Source of the DNA: CAJXJP01 sp034111025 | GTDB lineage: Bacteria; Patescibacteriota; Gracilibacteria; BD1-5; UBA6164 | Length of the DNA stretch: 21,358 bases | Reading direction: 5' to 3' | Assembly (NCBI GenBank): GCA_034111025.1 | Contig: JAWUYB010000024.1 | Span: forward strand, 1-21,358 | Shown here: piece by piece, positions 9,992 to 18,764 of the stretch | How the letters are laid out: every line of letters begins with the position of its first letter | Numbering within the stretch: position 1 is the stretch's first letter | The notes under the pieces: generated by a model | The model's input: the letters and a program-made list of their open reading frames with translations, nothing else | What the model was told of the DNA's origin: nothing | Databases searched by the model: none | Position numbers and translations under genes: made by a program

Positions 9992-10053
9992 TTCAGAGGC
10001 TGTCCAAAAAATCATATATCGAAAGATTTATGATTTTTTGGACAGCCTCTGAA
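9992..10053. terminator. 25-bp perfect inverted repeat with GAAA loop between recQ and rnhA
   Basis: Arms 9992-10016 and 10029-10053 are perfectly complementary, and a further ATC-GAAA-GAT cap closes the loop. The outer flanks (AAAAAAGA at the left, TCTTTTTT at the right) also pair with a bulge, giving T-runs on both strands. Its place between convergent stops suits a bidirectional terminator. The core TCAGAGGCTGTCCAAAAAAT is unusually G+C-rich here and resembles IS terminal repeats, so a MITE-like relic is the alternative. Confidence 0.7.
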
Positions 10054-10064
10054 GGTTATCTTTT

Positions 10065-10814
10065 TTATATTTTTAAATTCTTAACATCATCTTTCGCTAG
10101 ATGAGTCATATAATTAGTTTTACAATTGGGGCAGTTAAAATAATACTTATAATAAAATTTCTTTAAGAGAGTTTTTTTTGTATGTTTTGGAATTTTTTTA
10201 ACGACAGGAGTTAGACACTTTTTACAAGGGTCTCAATTATTTTCAACCTTAAGAGAAGGATCTCATTTTCATAAAACTTGAATAATCTTCTCTGTATTTG
10301 CATTACTTTTGAGTGAATCTATAGTTTTTTGTTCTATGGATTCATTTGGAATATAATTCTCATCAATTAAAATTGTATCCATACTCATAGATAGTGTTGC
10401 TAATTCATCACAACGTTCGTTTTCTATATGTCAGTTATGTCATTTTACCCATGTAAATGAAACTTGATGTTGCTGAGTTAAATCTAATAATTTTTCCCAT
10501 AAATCAAAGTTTGTGGCTTTCTCAGTTTTTGTCCTATACCAATTGTTACTTTTCCATTTTTTAGCCCATCATTTTTGAATTCCGTTGATAGTGTATTGAG
10601 AATCAGTATAAACTTGAACTTTAGATTTTGTCTTGAGTTTTGATAATCCTGTGATAACTCATAGTAACTCCATTCTATTATTTGTTGTTAATTCAAATCA
10701 TTGATAGAATTCTTTTTTTATTCATTGGTAACTTAGAATGATTCAATATCATCAAATTCATGGATTTGGGTTTGCTCAACCATCTGAATAAAGTTCAACT
10801 TGAGGGATATTCAT
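10065..10814 (-). CDS. rnhA: Ribonuclease HI with C-terminal zinc-ribbon extension
   Basis: 249 aa. Cleaves the RNA strand of RNA-DNA hybrids with two metal ions. Residues 1-145 are a full RNase HI: D11 (LYSDGGANPNPG), E49 (NNRMELLG), D71 (VYTDSQYTING), the substrate handle region GWAKKWKSNNWYR, and D136 in GHNGHIENERCDELA, with H126 at the usual distance. All DEDD residues are in place. Family members are normally about 150 aa; here about 100 more residues follow, with CKKC (C197, C200) and CPNC (C228, C231), a likely zinc ribbon. The first catalytic-loop glycines include TGA codons. No other zinc-ribbon gene lies near, and the fusion is in one uninterrupted frame under code 25. The start is the ATG that begins the first beta strand. 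The extension's role is unknown. Confidence 0.92.
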
Positions 10815-10997
10815 AAATATATACGTTTTTAATATTAATTTAACATATTTTAAACAGGAAAAATATAATTCAAAATTATTTATTATTTTTCTATCAGATT
10901 TGTTCTTAAATATTATATTTGTCAAGCGGTTAAGTTGCCAGAAATATAGAGTTATGATAATATTAGTATAATTAATTTATTTAATATCTATCAGGCT

Positions 10998-12350
10998 TTG
11001 ACTCTCCAAGATTTCTTAAAAAAATCAACTGATTGAAAAAATGCTCTTAAGATTCAGAAAAAAGTCAAAGTAGACGATCTTTTTGTTATGAATTGAAACG
11101 GAGCAGAGACTACAAAAAATCACATGGATTCTGATATGAATATAAATGCTTTAGGTTGAAAAGTAGATGATTCAGGAATTATTAGTTTAGTAAATGATAT
11201 TTTTCTAGAAGCACTCAGATCAGGAGCTTCAGATATTCATATAGAACCAAGAGATCAGATGATGATCGTACGATTACGTATTGATGGTAATTTTGTAAAT
11301 TTTAAGACAATTGATTTAATACAAAAAGATGCAATTATTGCAAGAATTAAAATTTTAGCATATTTAAGGATTGATGAACATAGGTTACCTCAAGATGGTA
11401 AAATAGATTATAAACTATTTTGATGAAAAACAGTAGATATGAGAGTTTCAGTACTTCCTACTATTTATTGAGAAAAATGTGTTATTAGAATATTAAAAAA
11501 AGATTCAAAACCACCAGAATTAAAAGATATAGGTATTATGCCTTATAATATGGTAAAAATAAAAAAACATTTACAGGACTCTTATGGTATGATACTTGCA
11601 GTATGACCAACAGGTTCAGGTAAGTCAACAACACTATTTTCATTATTATCACAATTTAATCCAGAGGAAAAAAATATTTCTACACTTGAAGATCCAGTAG
11701 AATATAGAATTCCAGGTGTAAATCATACACAAATCAACCCAATGATTAAGTTTACATTTGCTTCATGATTAAGAAGTTTATTAAGACAAGATCCAGATAT
11801 TATAATGGTAGGGGAAGTAAGAGATGAAGAAACTGCTAAATTAGCTATTGAAGCATCAATTACATGACATATCGTGTTTTCAACTCTACATACTAACTCC
11901 GCAACACATACAATTCAAAGGTTAGTTAACTTATGAGTTGATCCATTATTAATTAGTTCGAGTTTAAGGGTAATTATTTCTCAAAGACTTGCTCGTAAAT
12001 TATGTATTAAGTGTAAAAAAGCATATATTCCAAGTGAAAAAATTAAATCATATATTATATGAAAGGTTGGAAGGTATATGAAAGATAAAGAGCACTTAAA
12101 TCTTTATAAAGTGAAAGAATGAGGTTGTCCACATTGTAATCAGATAGGTTATAAATGAAGAATCGGTTTATATGAAGTACTAGAAATGACAGATAAATTA
12201 GAAGAACTAATGTTAAAGAATGCTTCACGTATTCAATTAGAAATACAAGCTGTGTGAGATTGAATGATCCCTATTAAAGAAGATGCATTATTAAAAGTTG
12301 TTTTATGAGAAACGAGTATTGAAGAAGTACTATCCGTTCTGGGGACATAA
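10998..12350 (+). CDS. pilB: Type IV pilus / type II secretion assembly ATPase (PilB/GspE-like)
   Basis: 450 aa from a TTG start; the hexameric cytoplasmic motor that drives pilin polymerisation. The N2 domain has SDIHIEPRDQMMIVRLRIDG and the linked QDGKIDY...VDMRVSVLPT. The core has Walker A GPTGSGKSTT at 203 (first Gly TGA), the Asp box TLEDPVEYRIPG, Walker B with LLRQDPDIIMVGEVRDEET, and the His box TGHIVFSTLHTNSA. The metal-binding motif has C336, C339, C377 and C380. Compared with the usual 550 aa or so, the N-terminal MshEN-type domain is missing; only about 60 residues precede N2. No ATG in frame lies upstream of N2 near the ORF start, so TTG 10998 (LTLQDFL) is the best start, though ATG 11091 is possible. 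A divergent rnhA and an AT-rich 183-bp gap precede it. Confidence 0.88.
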
Positions 12351-12443
12351 AAATATTATTTGTCTAGAATAAAACAAAAAAATAGTTTGCCTTAATTTGG
12401 AAGTGCTAGTAATATGTGATAAAGTTATTATGTATTAGAAATT

Positions 12444-12740
12444 ATGAATACACAGTTAAATAAATTATTCGTTCAATATAGTCTTTCAGAAAAAGACCAG
12501 TACGAAATAAAACAAATATTTGCTTTACTACCTACGTATAAGCAGAATCACCTATTGCAAAATTTTTGAAATCTTGCATCTAGGTTAATACAAATTGAAG
12601 AAGAAATCCGTGAGGAAAGAGAAATATTAGTATGAAGTGCCATTGCTAATATTGAAGATACAATTGAATTAGTGAAAAAGGAATTAATGGGTTCAAATAA
12701 TCAACAAAGATTAGATTCTTTAAAAAATGAACTCAAATAA
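12444..12740 (+). CDS. Small hypothetical protein, helical
   Basis: 98 aa, not recognised. No signal peptide or membrane helix is visible. The sequence is charged and mostly helical in character: LSEKDQYEIKQIFALLPTYK, then a Glu-rich IEEEIREEREIL that may form a coiled coil, then DTIELVKKELMG. Two TGA codons read as Gly. It begins 93 bases after the pilus ATPase and its stop is 27 bases before the next small gene, with no hairpin between, so the three may share a transcript. A cytoplasmic accessory role in pilus assembly is only inferred from position. Confidence 0.7.
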
Positions 12741-12767
12741 GAAATTACAACTAAAACAAAAATAAAA

Positions 12768-13124
12768 ATGGAAATGAATACTAACGATAATATTTCGTAT
12801 TTAGATACAAAAATAGATCGTGATTTTAAAGAAAATACTCCTAAACAAGCATTTCAAGAGAAAGCTAATCATTTAAAATGATTAATTGATACAGATCAAT
12901 TAATGGTTTTTAATAACTATTGTCAGCAAGTATGTGATATTTTAGATAATACTCCTTTAAAAGCTGCAAATGATGAAAGAGTAAATAATGTTATAAATAC
13001 AGAAACTGATAATTTATTAGAAAGTTTAAAGAAACAAAGAATACATTCTTCAACTAAAGTTAAATTAGCTATTCATAATTCTGAAAATTCTGCTAATGAT
13101 GAGAACTTTTCAGCTGCTGCGTAA
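12768..13124 (+). CDS. Small hypothetical protein, Asn/Asp-rich
   Basis: 118 aa, not recognised. No signal peptide or TM segment is seen. It is acidic and rich in Asn, Asp and Glu, with a Lys-rich stretch near residues 90-105 (SLKKQRIHSSTKVKLAIH) and a tail ENFSAAA. One TGA (KGLIDTD) reads as Gly and would otherwise hide the N-terminal 40 residues. It is the last gene before a hairpin terminator in the pilus ATPase cluster. ATG 12768 and the in-frame ATG two codons later are both possible starts. Confidence 0.7.
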
Positions 13125-13156
13125 AAAAACACTTAATTATTTTAAGTGTTTTTTTT
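13123..13156. terminator. Bidirectional intrinsic terminator
   Basis: A 14-bp perfect stem (AAAAAAACACTTAA, loop TTATT) with a T-run on each strand. The left arm overlaps the stop codon of the preceding + gene and the right arm abuts the stop of the minus-strand prepilin, so it serves both convergent genes. Confidence 0.8.
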
Positions 13157-13700
13157 ATTTAACTTCAATCAGTCAATTTAGAGTATTAATATGAATTTTA
13201 TTTCTATCATTCCTAAATCATGTAGTAATTTCTAAAATTCTAGAATTTGAAGAACATCCTCCAGATAGTGAAAAATTATTTCAATTAATTATTACTGAAC
13301 CATTTATTATATTAGAATTTATAATTGTTCCTCAAATATTCAAACAATTGATTTGAGAAATACTATGAAATTCAGGAGCGGTAATAGTACTAAGTGTATA
13401 AGGTAACCATGTTCAGCTTAAATAATCGGTAGTAACCGTTCAACTTCAAGAGCTAGTATAGTTCATTCTCCAAGCATTAGGAACTCAAACATTACTATCA
13501 GTTCATTTACCTAATAATGTATTATTCCTAATAGTTTCAAAATTAGTAATAAGTTTGTTATTAAAAATAGTTAATTTATTAGAATCTCATATTGTATTAA
13601 TATTCAATTGACTTCAAATTCAAGTTAATAATCCAATAAGAACAACAACAACCATCAACTCAACTAATGTAAATCCAGACTTTAATGATTTTCTTTTCAT
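13155..13700 (-). CDS. Type IV prepilin / pseudopilin
   Basis: 181 aa. The leader MKRKSLKSG is followed by FTLVELMVVVVLIGLLTGIG, a textbook class III signal. Prepilin peptidase would cut between G9 and F10 and methylate the Phe, E5 of the mature chain (ELM) is present, and the hydrophobic helix forms the pilus core. The globular part is rich in Gly, Ser, Thr and Asn with two cysteines (INCLN and GGCSSNS) that could form a disulfide. Glycine here is largely TGA, more than ten in-frame, so the gene is unreadable in the standard code. It lies opposite to the pilus ATPase cluster; no prepilin peptidase, PilC or PilT is in the window. Major versus minor pilin cannot be decided. Confidence 0.9.
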
Positions 13701-13749
13701 AAAAACTTGTAAATATATATATATTATTACAATAATATCATATAAGATT

Positions 13750-13767
13750 TTACTTAGAAATAAGTAA
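13750..13767 (+). promoter_or_regulatory. Hairpin in the leader between prepilin and Fn3 gene
   Basis: TTACTTA-GAAA-TAAGTAA is a 7-bp stem with a GNRA tetraloop, 31 bases before the ATG of the surface protein. It lies in the 98-bp gap between two divergent cell-surface genes, which must hold both promoters. Function unproven. Confidence 0.3.
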
Positions 13768-13798
13768 GTTCAAAATTATTTTGTAATTTTATCTCCTT

Positions 13799-14890
13799 AT
13801 GAAATTTATACCAAAAATACTTGCTCTATTATTAGTATTTGGAATATCTACATTTTCTGCTTTCGCTATAAACGCACCTATAAATATTCTAGTTAGTAAT
13901 ATCACTGATACAAGTTGATTAATTTCATGGGATGAACCAGAAGATGCTTTAGGATATGATATATATTATTCTACTACTTCACCTATTGAACTTCTCACTG
14001 CCGAAAAAAGAGAATATGTGAATGGTTTAGAAGTAACGTTAGATAACTTATCATCAAATACTCAATATTATTATATTGTAAGTGCCTTTGATACACAAGG
14101 GATTCAAAGTGATTTTAGTGAGGAATTTTCATTTACAACTACATGAGAAAATGTAGAAAATAATGAAGAAATTCCAGAATTTAATTCAGCTTGAGAATTT
14201 AAATTAGGATCTATAAAAGTATTGGCTCAAAATCAAATTTTATTATCATTTACTGCTCTTTTAGAAAATTCTGAAGTTTCTGAAAGAATATTTAAAGTAG
14301 TAGAAAAAAATGATGAATTTATACAATATACTGTTAAAGATTCAAAAGTTGATGAAAATAACACAAATCAAGTCATAGTAACTTTAGAAAAAATATTACC
14401 TATTAATACAGAATTCAAATTAACTGTTATTTCTATTTTAGATGAAACAGGAAGAAATTTAGAATCATGAATTGAAAGTTTTGAAAACTTTATAATTGAA
14501 GAAGAAAAACTAAACTATGTTTATAGTGAAGAAAAGGGGGGGATTGTTATAATTAATGAAGATAGTTCAACTACACTTATTGATAATGAAGATAATTCAA
14601 CAAATACAGGAAGTGCATCTGGTCAATATTCAGATTTAAATCAAGAAAATAATGATAATTGAACAAATAATAGTTCTACAGAAAATATTAACACTGGTAC
14701 AATAGAGGAATGAAATACTGATTCAGCTTTAGAATGAAAAAATATTGATTCTGAAGATGTTGCAATTGATTTATTAAGTGCAGGACAAGAAGCAGAAGCG
14801 TTACCTACAACATGACCTGAACATATATTTATGCTTATATTAGCATTGGTATTTGGTGCAATGACATTTGTATTTAAATTTAAAAAATAA
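13799..14890 (+). CDS. LPXTG-anchored surface protein with fibronectin type III domain
   Basis: 363 aa. An N-terminal signal peptide (MKFIPKILALLLVFGISTFS then AFA) directs export. Residues about 27-115 form a fibronectin III domain (LISWDEPEDALGYDIYYS, LSSNTQYYYIVSAFD). A second beta-rich Ig-like domain lies at about 140-240. A Ser/Thr/Asn/Glu-rich stalk runs to about 330. The C-terminus is a complete sortase signal: LPTTG at 335-339, a hydrophobic helix (IFMLILALVFGAMTFVF) and the basic tail KFKK. The motif Gly is TGA at 14813-14815. Sortase should cut between Thr and Gly and attach the protein to the envelope, but no sortase gene is in the window. It sits beside a prepilin, so an adhesion role is likely but inferred. 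Confidence 0.88.
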
Positions 14891-14893
14891 AGT

Positions 14894-14940
14894 CTATACA
14901 AAAAAAAGAAGAAATTATATTTCTTCTTTTTTTTGTATAG
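14894..14940. terminator. Bidirectional terminator, 22-bp perfect stem
   Basis: Arms 14894-14915 and 14919-14940 pair without mismatch around a 3-base loop and include A8 and T8 runs. It follows the Fn3 gene by 3 bases, and its right arm lies within the 3' end of the minus-strand LemA-like gene. Confidence 0.75.
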
Positions 14941-15424
14941 GAATAAGTATTCAGACAATAGTTAAATTTTTTATAGTTATTAGTTTATTATACTTCTTTA
15001 TAATTTTTTTATATAAAGCTATAGATTCTCACAATTTTGAAACTCTATGAAATAGAAGCTCTTTAATATAATAAAATTTATAGTCCTTTATAAGTTTTTT
15101 ATGTTTATGACATACTCTAAATATAAAATCTAATTCTTTATGAATTTTTTGTTGAGTATATATTGTTTGATGAATATTACTATAAACAGATTGTTCAGAA
15201 AAATCTGTTTTTTTCAGTTTTATTAATTCATGAAATATTTGATTGTGCTTAATTAAGTCTTTTTTAGTAACTTCAAATAAGGCAGGTATTAGGTTGTTCT
15301 TTGATTGAAATGTTTGCTCAATTTTGTCTTCTAATAATTCAATTTTATTTTTTAATATTAATATAAATATTAAAAATCAAACAAAGAATAATCAAATACT
15401 TCAGAATATAATACTGTAAAGCAT
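14915..15424 (-). CDS. LemA-like membrane protein
   Basis: 169 aa. A single N-terminal hydrophobic helix (about 4-24) precedes a coiled, helical domain. The stretch IEQTFQSKNNLIPALFEVTKK matches the LemA signature, in which a coiled helix leads into a basic pair and DLIPNLVE. The end KYNKLITIKNLTIVGILIPI resembles the closing YN...P segment of that family. LemA proteins are membrane-bound four-helix bundles of unclear function with an outside N-terminus. This copy is divergent: the usual Arg-Arg-Asp before Leu-Ile-Pro is Lys-Asn-Asn. The last codons overlap the shared hairpin terminator. The start ATG 15424 gives the helix directly. Confidence 0.6.
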
Positions 15425-15484
15425 AAATAGTTTATATGGGATAATTACAAGTATTATAGCAGATTAATAAAATTAAAGCAAACA

Positions 15485-15512
15485 TTGACTCTTATATAAA
15501 AAAACATATAAT
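15485..15512 (+). promoter_or_regulatory. Sigma-70-type promoter for the secE-nusG operon
   Basis: TTGACT (15485-15490), a 16-base spacer and TATAAT (15507-15512) form a near-consensus promoter. Transcription should begin near 15518-15520. This rules out the ATG at 15511 as secE start, because that codon overlaps the -10 box, and favours ATG 15574. Confidence 0.75.
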
Positions 15513-15573
15513 GTCCTTGACAAATGTTGCAAAGAATAGAAGCAGCATTTTTTTATTATTTACTTTTTTTGAT

Positions 15574-15888
15574 ATGTTCAAATTTTTGAAAGATTCTGTT
15601 AGAGAGTTTAAACACGTTGTTTGGCCTACTCATGCTGAGACTAAAAAATATTTTGCTATAGTAGTTATATTATTAACATTATTTGGTTTATATTTATTCG
15701 TTGCTAATACTGTATTTGCAGAATTAATGCAAACATTAAGAGATTTAATTTCTGGATCTGCTGAACTAGTAACTCCTGAAATTATAGTAGAAAATATTAA
15801 TACTGTAACTTCAACGGGTGAAACTTTTATAGAAACTAATACAGGAGCATTAGAAAGTATAAATATAGAAGCTAGTACAGCTGAATAA
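15574..15888 (+). CDS. secE: Preprotein translocase subunit SecE
   Basis: 104 aa, the small essential clamp subunit of the SecYEG channel. The amphipathic helix and signature are clear: MFKFLKDSVREFKHVVWPTH, where the V-x-W-P-T motif before the single TM helix (about 30-49, FAIVVILLTLFGLYLFVANT) defines the family. After the helix there is an extra acidic and Thr/Ser-rich tail of about 45 residues (SGSAELVTPEIIVENIN onward). This is longer than the usual roughly 60-aa single-helix SecE, and its function is unknown. The frame is open back to an ATG at 15511, but that start would add a hydrophobic leader and overlap the -10 box, so I chose 15574. It is followed by nusG after 24 bases, the classical secE-nusG order. 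Confidence 0.9.
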   Translation: MFKFLKDSVREFKHVVWPTHAETKKYFAIVVILLTLFGLYLFVANTVFAELMQTLRDLISGSAELVTPEIIVENINTVTSTGETFIETNTGALESINIEASTAE

Positions 15889-15912
15889 TAATATTACCAT
15901 TAATAAAAAGCT

Positions 15913-16446
15913 ATGATAAATAATCCAGAATGGTACACAATACAAGTAGTATCAGGTACTGAAGAAAATGTTAGAAGTTCTTTATTCCAAAGAAGAGAAT
16001 CTTTAGGGATGGAAGATTATATTCTAGATGTTTTTGTTCCAACATATGATGTTATTACTATAAGAGCTGGGTGAGCACATGTTAAAAAACAAAAAAACTT
16101 ACTTCAAGGTTATATTCTTGTACAAATGATAGTTACCAATGAAAGTTGGTATATTGTAAGAAATACTCCAAATGTAACTGGTTTTTTATGAGCTGGTAAT
16201 ATTCCAGTACCTGTTTCAGCTGCAGAATTACAAAAATTAAAAGATAAAGTAGAAGAACATAGTGAAACTTTTGAAACTAAATACCAAGTAGGTGAATTAG
16301 CAATTGTAACAAAAGGACCCTTTGAAGATAATGAAGGTATTATTACTGAAATTAATCATAAAAAAGGTATCGTCAAATTAAATATCAACTTATTAGGAAG
16401 AGAAACTCCTATTGAATTAGATTTTTGAGGAATTAAAATAAAATAG
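15913..16446 (+). CDS. nusG: Transcription termination/antitermination factor NusG
   Basis: 177 aa. NusG binds RNA polymerase to raise processivity and couples it to Rho or to the ribosome. The NGN domain (1 to about 115) opens with PEWYTIQVVSGTEENVRSSL and contains VKKQKNLLQGYILVQM and WYIVRNTPNVTGFLGAG. The KOW domain follows with GELAIVTKGPFEDNEGII and ends in ELDFGGIKIK. The Gly in GFLGAGNI and three others are TGA. It ends in TAG. Normally rplK and rplA follow nusG; here an unknown gene and greA follow instead, 18 bases on. Confidence 0.96.
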
Positions 16447-16464
16447 TTATTAATTCGAACTTAT

Positions 16465-17124
16465 ATGAGAAGAATAATAGTATTTTTAGTATTTCTAGTA
16501 TTTCTATTTTTGGTAAATGTTATTTTTTATTTTGTATCAGATGATTATAAGTTTTTCTTGAAAAAGATTAAAAATAATGACGAGATAGTTTATATAGATG
16601 ATACTGAAATTCATGATTCAATACGTAATCAATTTCAGGATCTAAATATAGCTATAGTTGAATATGATTCGGTAAATGAAATGAAAGAGGAAGAAGAAAT
16701 TACAACTTTTGTTACAAAAAAACCAGAAAAAATTCTATGAAAAAATTACCAAAAAATACTTGATATTTTCAGTAAATATTCATTAAAACCTATTGAGTTA
16801 ACAAATAATTTATTTGATCTTACATGAGAATATCCAGATTCATATTATGAATACTATTCTAAAAACCTTACATTGTATTTCTTTGATACAAAGAAATACA
16901 ATGAAGTATACGATGTATTTGATATATTAACTTATGATTCACCATTTACTGTAAATAAAATAGATAATTTTTGAAATTCATCATTTTATATTAATTTAAA
17001 TGATGATATACAAGATAATTATGTACGTTTAGTTATAAATTATAAATGAGTTGTATTTGGCTTGAAAATTAAAAAATATGAATACAATACTATCAAGGAA
17101 CATTTGTTAAGACTAGAACAATAA
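16465..17124 (+). CDS. Membrane-anchored hypothetical protein
   Basis: 219 aa, not recognised. An N-terminal hydrophobic helix (about residues 4-24, IVFLVFLVFLFLVNVIFYFV) after MRR suggests a signal anchor with the rest outside the membrane. The outer part (about 30-219) is mixed alpha/beta and rich in Tyr, Asp, Asn and Lys (TGEYPDSYYEYYSKNLTLYF, VRLVINYKGVVFGLKIKK). No cysteine motif or known catalytic motif is visible. It lies between nusG and greA with short gaps on both sides and is thus part of that transcript. Four TGA codons read as Gly. Confidence 0.75.
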
Positions 17125-17147
17125 TTTAACATTATAAAAAAGATAAA

Positions 17148-17621
17148 ATGTCAAAAACTATCTATTTAACTAAAGAAGGGTTAGAAAAATTACAAAATGA
17201 ACTAGTACATCTTAAAAATATTACAAGAGTAGAAATTGCTGAAAAATTAAAAGAAGCTATTTCATTTTGAGATCTTTCGGAAAATGCTGAATATGAAGAA
17301 GCAAGAAATGAACAAGCTCAAGTTGAGTTAAGAATTTCAAATTTAGAAGAACAGTTAAAAGATGTTGAAATAATTAAAGAAGATATTAAACGTGATAAAG
17401 TAACAATGGGTTCTATAGTTACTATTCTTAATATCGATACAAAAGAAGAAGTTGCATACAAAATTGTAGGTTCAACGGAAGCTGATATTTTAGCTGAAAC
17501 TCCTATGATTTCTAATGAATCTCCAATTGGGAAAGCTATGTTAGGGAAAAAGAAAAACGATAATGTAAAAGTAAAAGCTCTATCAGGTACATTTGAATAT
17601 AAAATTACAAATATTGTATAA
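17148..17621 (+). CDS. greA: Transcript cleavage factor GreA
   Basis: 157 aa, typical length. GreA enters the RNA polymerase secondary channel and promotes cleavage of backtracked RNA. The N-terminal coiled coil carries TKEGLEKLQNELVHLK and, at its tip, GDLSENAEYEEARNEQA, which includes the acidic residues (the D and E of the D-L-S-E-N-A-E-Y signature) that hold the catalytic magnesium. The Gly of that signature is TGA. The C-terminal FKBP-like domain has MGSIVTILNID, ISNESPIGKAMLGKKKND and VKVKALSGTFEYKI. ATG 17148 is 23 bases after the preceding stop; the DUF212 gene follows at once. Confidence 0.96.
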
Positions 17622-17639
17622 TTCTTAATTTGTGTGGCT

Positions 17640-18056
17640 ATGGACTATAATATTTTTTATCAAAATTTACTTTTAATACCAGCAATTGCTTTTTGAGTAA
17701 CTGTATTAATTAAAGGTATTTCAGTAAAATTAAAGACTTGAAAAATAGATCTTGCAAAAGCATTTGGGAGTGGGTGAATGCCATCTGTACATTCATCTGT
17801 AATAGTTTCACTTACAACTGCTATGGCATTAAAACACTGAATTAACTCAGATTATTTTGCTCTGGCTATGGCTGTAACTGTTATCATTATATATGATGCA
17901 ATCAACGTACGTTTTGAAGCTGGTCTCCATGCATCAGCTATAAATCAATACCTATGAGAAAAAAAATTCAAAGAATCACTATGACACCTTCCATCCGAAG
18001 CATTCGCTTGAAGTATGGTTGGTATTCTTATAGCTCTTGCATTATATTACGTATAA
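17640..18056 (+). CDS. Divergent PAP2-family (DUF212) membrane protein
   Basis: 138 aa. The GGMPSVHSSVIVSLTTAMAL motif, IIIYDAINVRFEAGLHASA and GHLPSEAFAGSMVGI match the DUF212 group (acid phosphatase / vanadium haloperoxidase-related). In that group the P-S-x-H-S and G-H-x-P-x-E motifs replace the PAP2 active-site motifs. About four hydrophobic helices are visible. By family it may act on a lipid phosphate at the membrane, but the substrate is not known. The first Gly of GGMPS is GGG and the second is TGA; the Gly of LGHLP is TGA. ATG 17640 is 18 bases after greA; GTG 17634 is in frame two codons earlier. Confidence 0.85.
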
Positions 18057-18066
18057 AATACACAAA

Positions 18067-18095
18067 AAAAGAAACATATTAAATATGTTTCTTTT
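18067..18095 (+). terminator. Intrinsic terminator after the secE operon
   Basis: A 13-bp perfect stem (AAAAGAAACATAT, loop TAA) ends in T4 at 18092-18095. It lies 10 bases after the DUF212 stop, 33 bases before the next ATG. Confidence 0.7.
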
Positions 18096-18128
18096 AATTT
18101 TTTAATATTTCATAACACATATTTATAT

Positions 18129-18731
18129 ATGACTATTAAAATAATTTGAATTGCATGATGATCATGAAGTGGAAAATCAACATTAACAAATAAGTTACGC
18201 GAAATTTACGATGATATTACAGTTTTACATTTTGATGATTACCAGAAAAAACGTGAACAAATCCCAAAAATATGAAAATTTGATAACTGGGATCATCCAG
18301 ACTGTATAGATTTTACACAACTTCAATCGGATTTAAAAGATTTAAAATTATGAAAATCTATTAATATCATGACAAAAGATAGATATATTAATCCAAACTA
18401 TGAAAAGCAAGGAAGAATTCCTTACACGATAAAACCTAAAAAAATAATTATTGTAGAATGATATATGATTTTACATAAAACAGAAATTAGAGAAATATTA
18501 GATACCAAAATTTATTTAAATTTAGATATTAAATGTAGTATACACAGAAGAGATAAAACAACTTGTGATGATGATAAAATATACAATAATGAAGTTTTAA
18601 TACCAATGTATAAAAAATATGTACTTCCTACAAAAAAATATGCAGATTTACTTGTGGATGTAGAAAATAAAAATCAACTAGAAGTTTACCAGATAGTAAA
18701 TAATTTCTTAAAGAATATTGGTATATTATAA
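18129..18731 (+). CDS. Uridine kinase-like P-loop kinase
   Basis: 200 aa. The N-terminus MTIKIIGIAGGSGSGKST is a Walker A loop (G10-T18) of the uridine kinase / phosphoribulokinase type; four of its glycines (G7, G10, G11, G13) are TGA and only G15 is GGA. VLHFDDYQKK fits the uridine kinase D-D-Y segment that binds the nucleoside, and NWDHPDCIDF matches its N-x-D-x-P-x-A-x-D pattern. IIIVEGYMIL fits the Walker B-like V-E-G strand, and IHRRDKTT resembles the R-R-D lid. It probably phosphorylates uridine and cytidine with ATP or GTP in pyrimidine salvage, which suits a reduced cell. Its own promoter must lie in the short gap after the upstream terminator. It ends in a shared terminator. Confidence 0.85.
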
Positions 18732-18758
18732 AAAGCGTATCTTTTGATACGCTTTTTA
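18729..18758. terminator. Bidirectional terminator between the kinase gene and glmS
   Basis: A 13-bp perfect stem containing AAAAAGCGTATC with loop TTTT and a T5 tail; A5 on the other arm gives the T-run for the minus strand. It sits between convergent stops (18731 and 18765). Confidence 0.8.
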
Positions 18759-18764
18759 TTTTGT

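Noticed and set aside
10920..10945. tRNA-like D-arm string (CAAGCGGTTAAGTTGCC) upstream of pilB
   Set aside because: No acceptor stem, anticodon stem or T-loop (GGTTCGA) follows, so no tRNA can be folded.
14641..14958. Minus-strand ORF and a following + ORF at 14868-15050
   Set aside because: They run across the Fn3 gene end, the hairpin terminator and the LemA-like gene; both real genes explain the region.
15511..15573. Upstream secE start giving a 125-aa protein
   Set aside because: The ATG lies in the -10 box of a strong promoter, and the added residues do not fit SecE.
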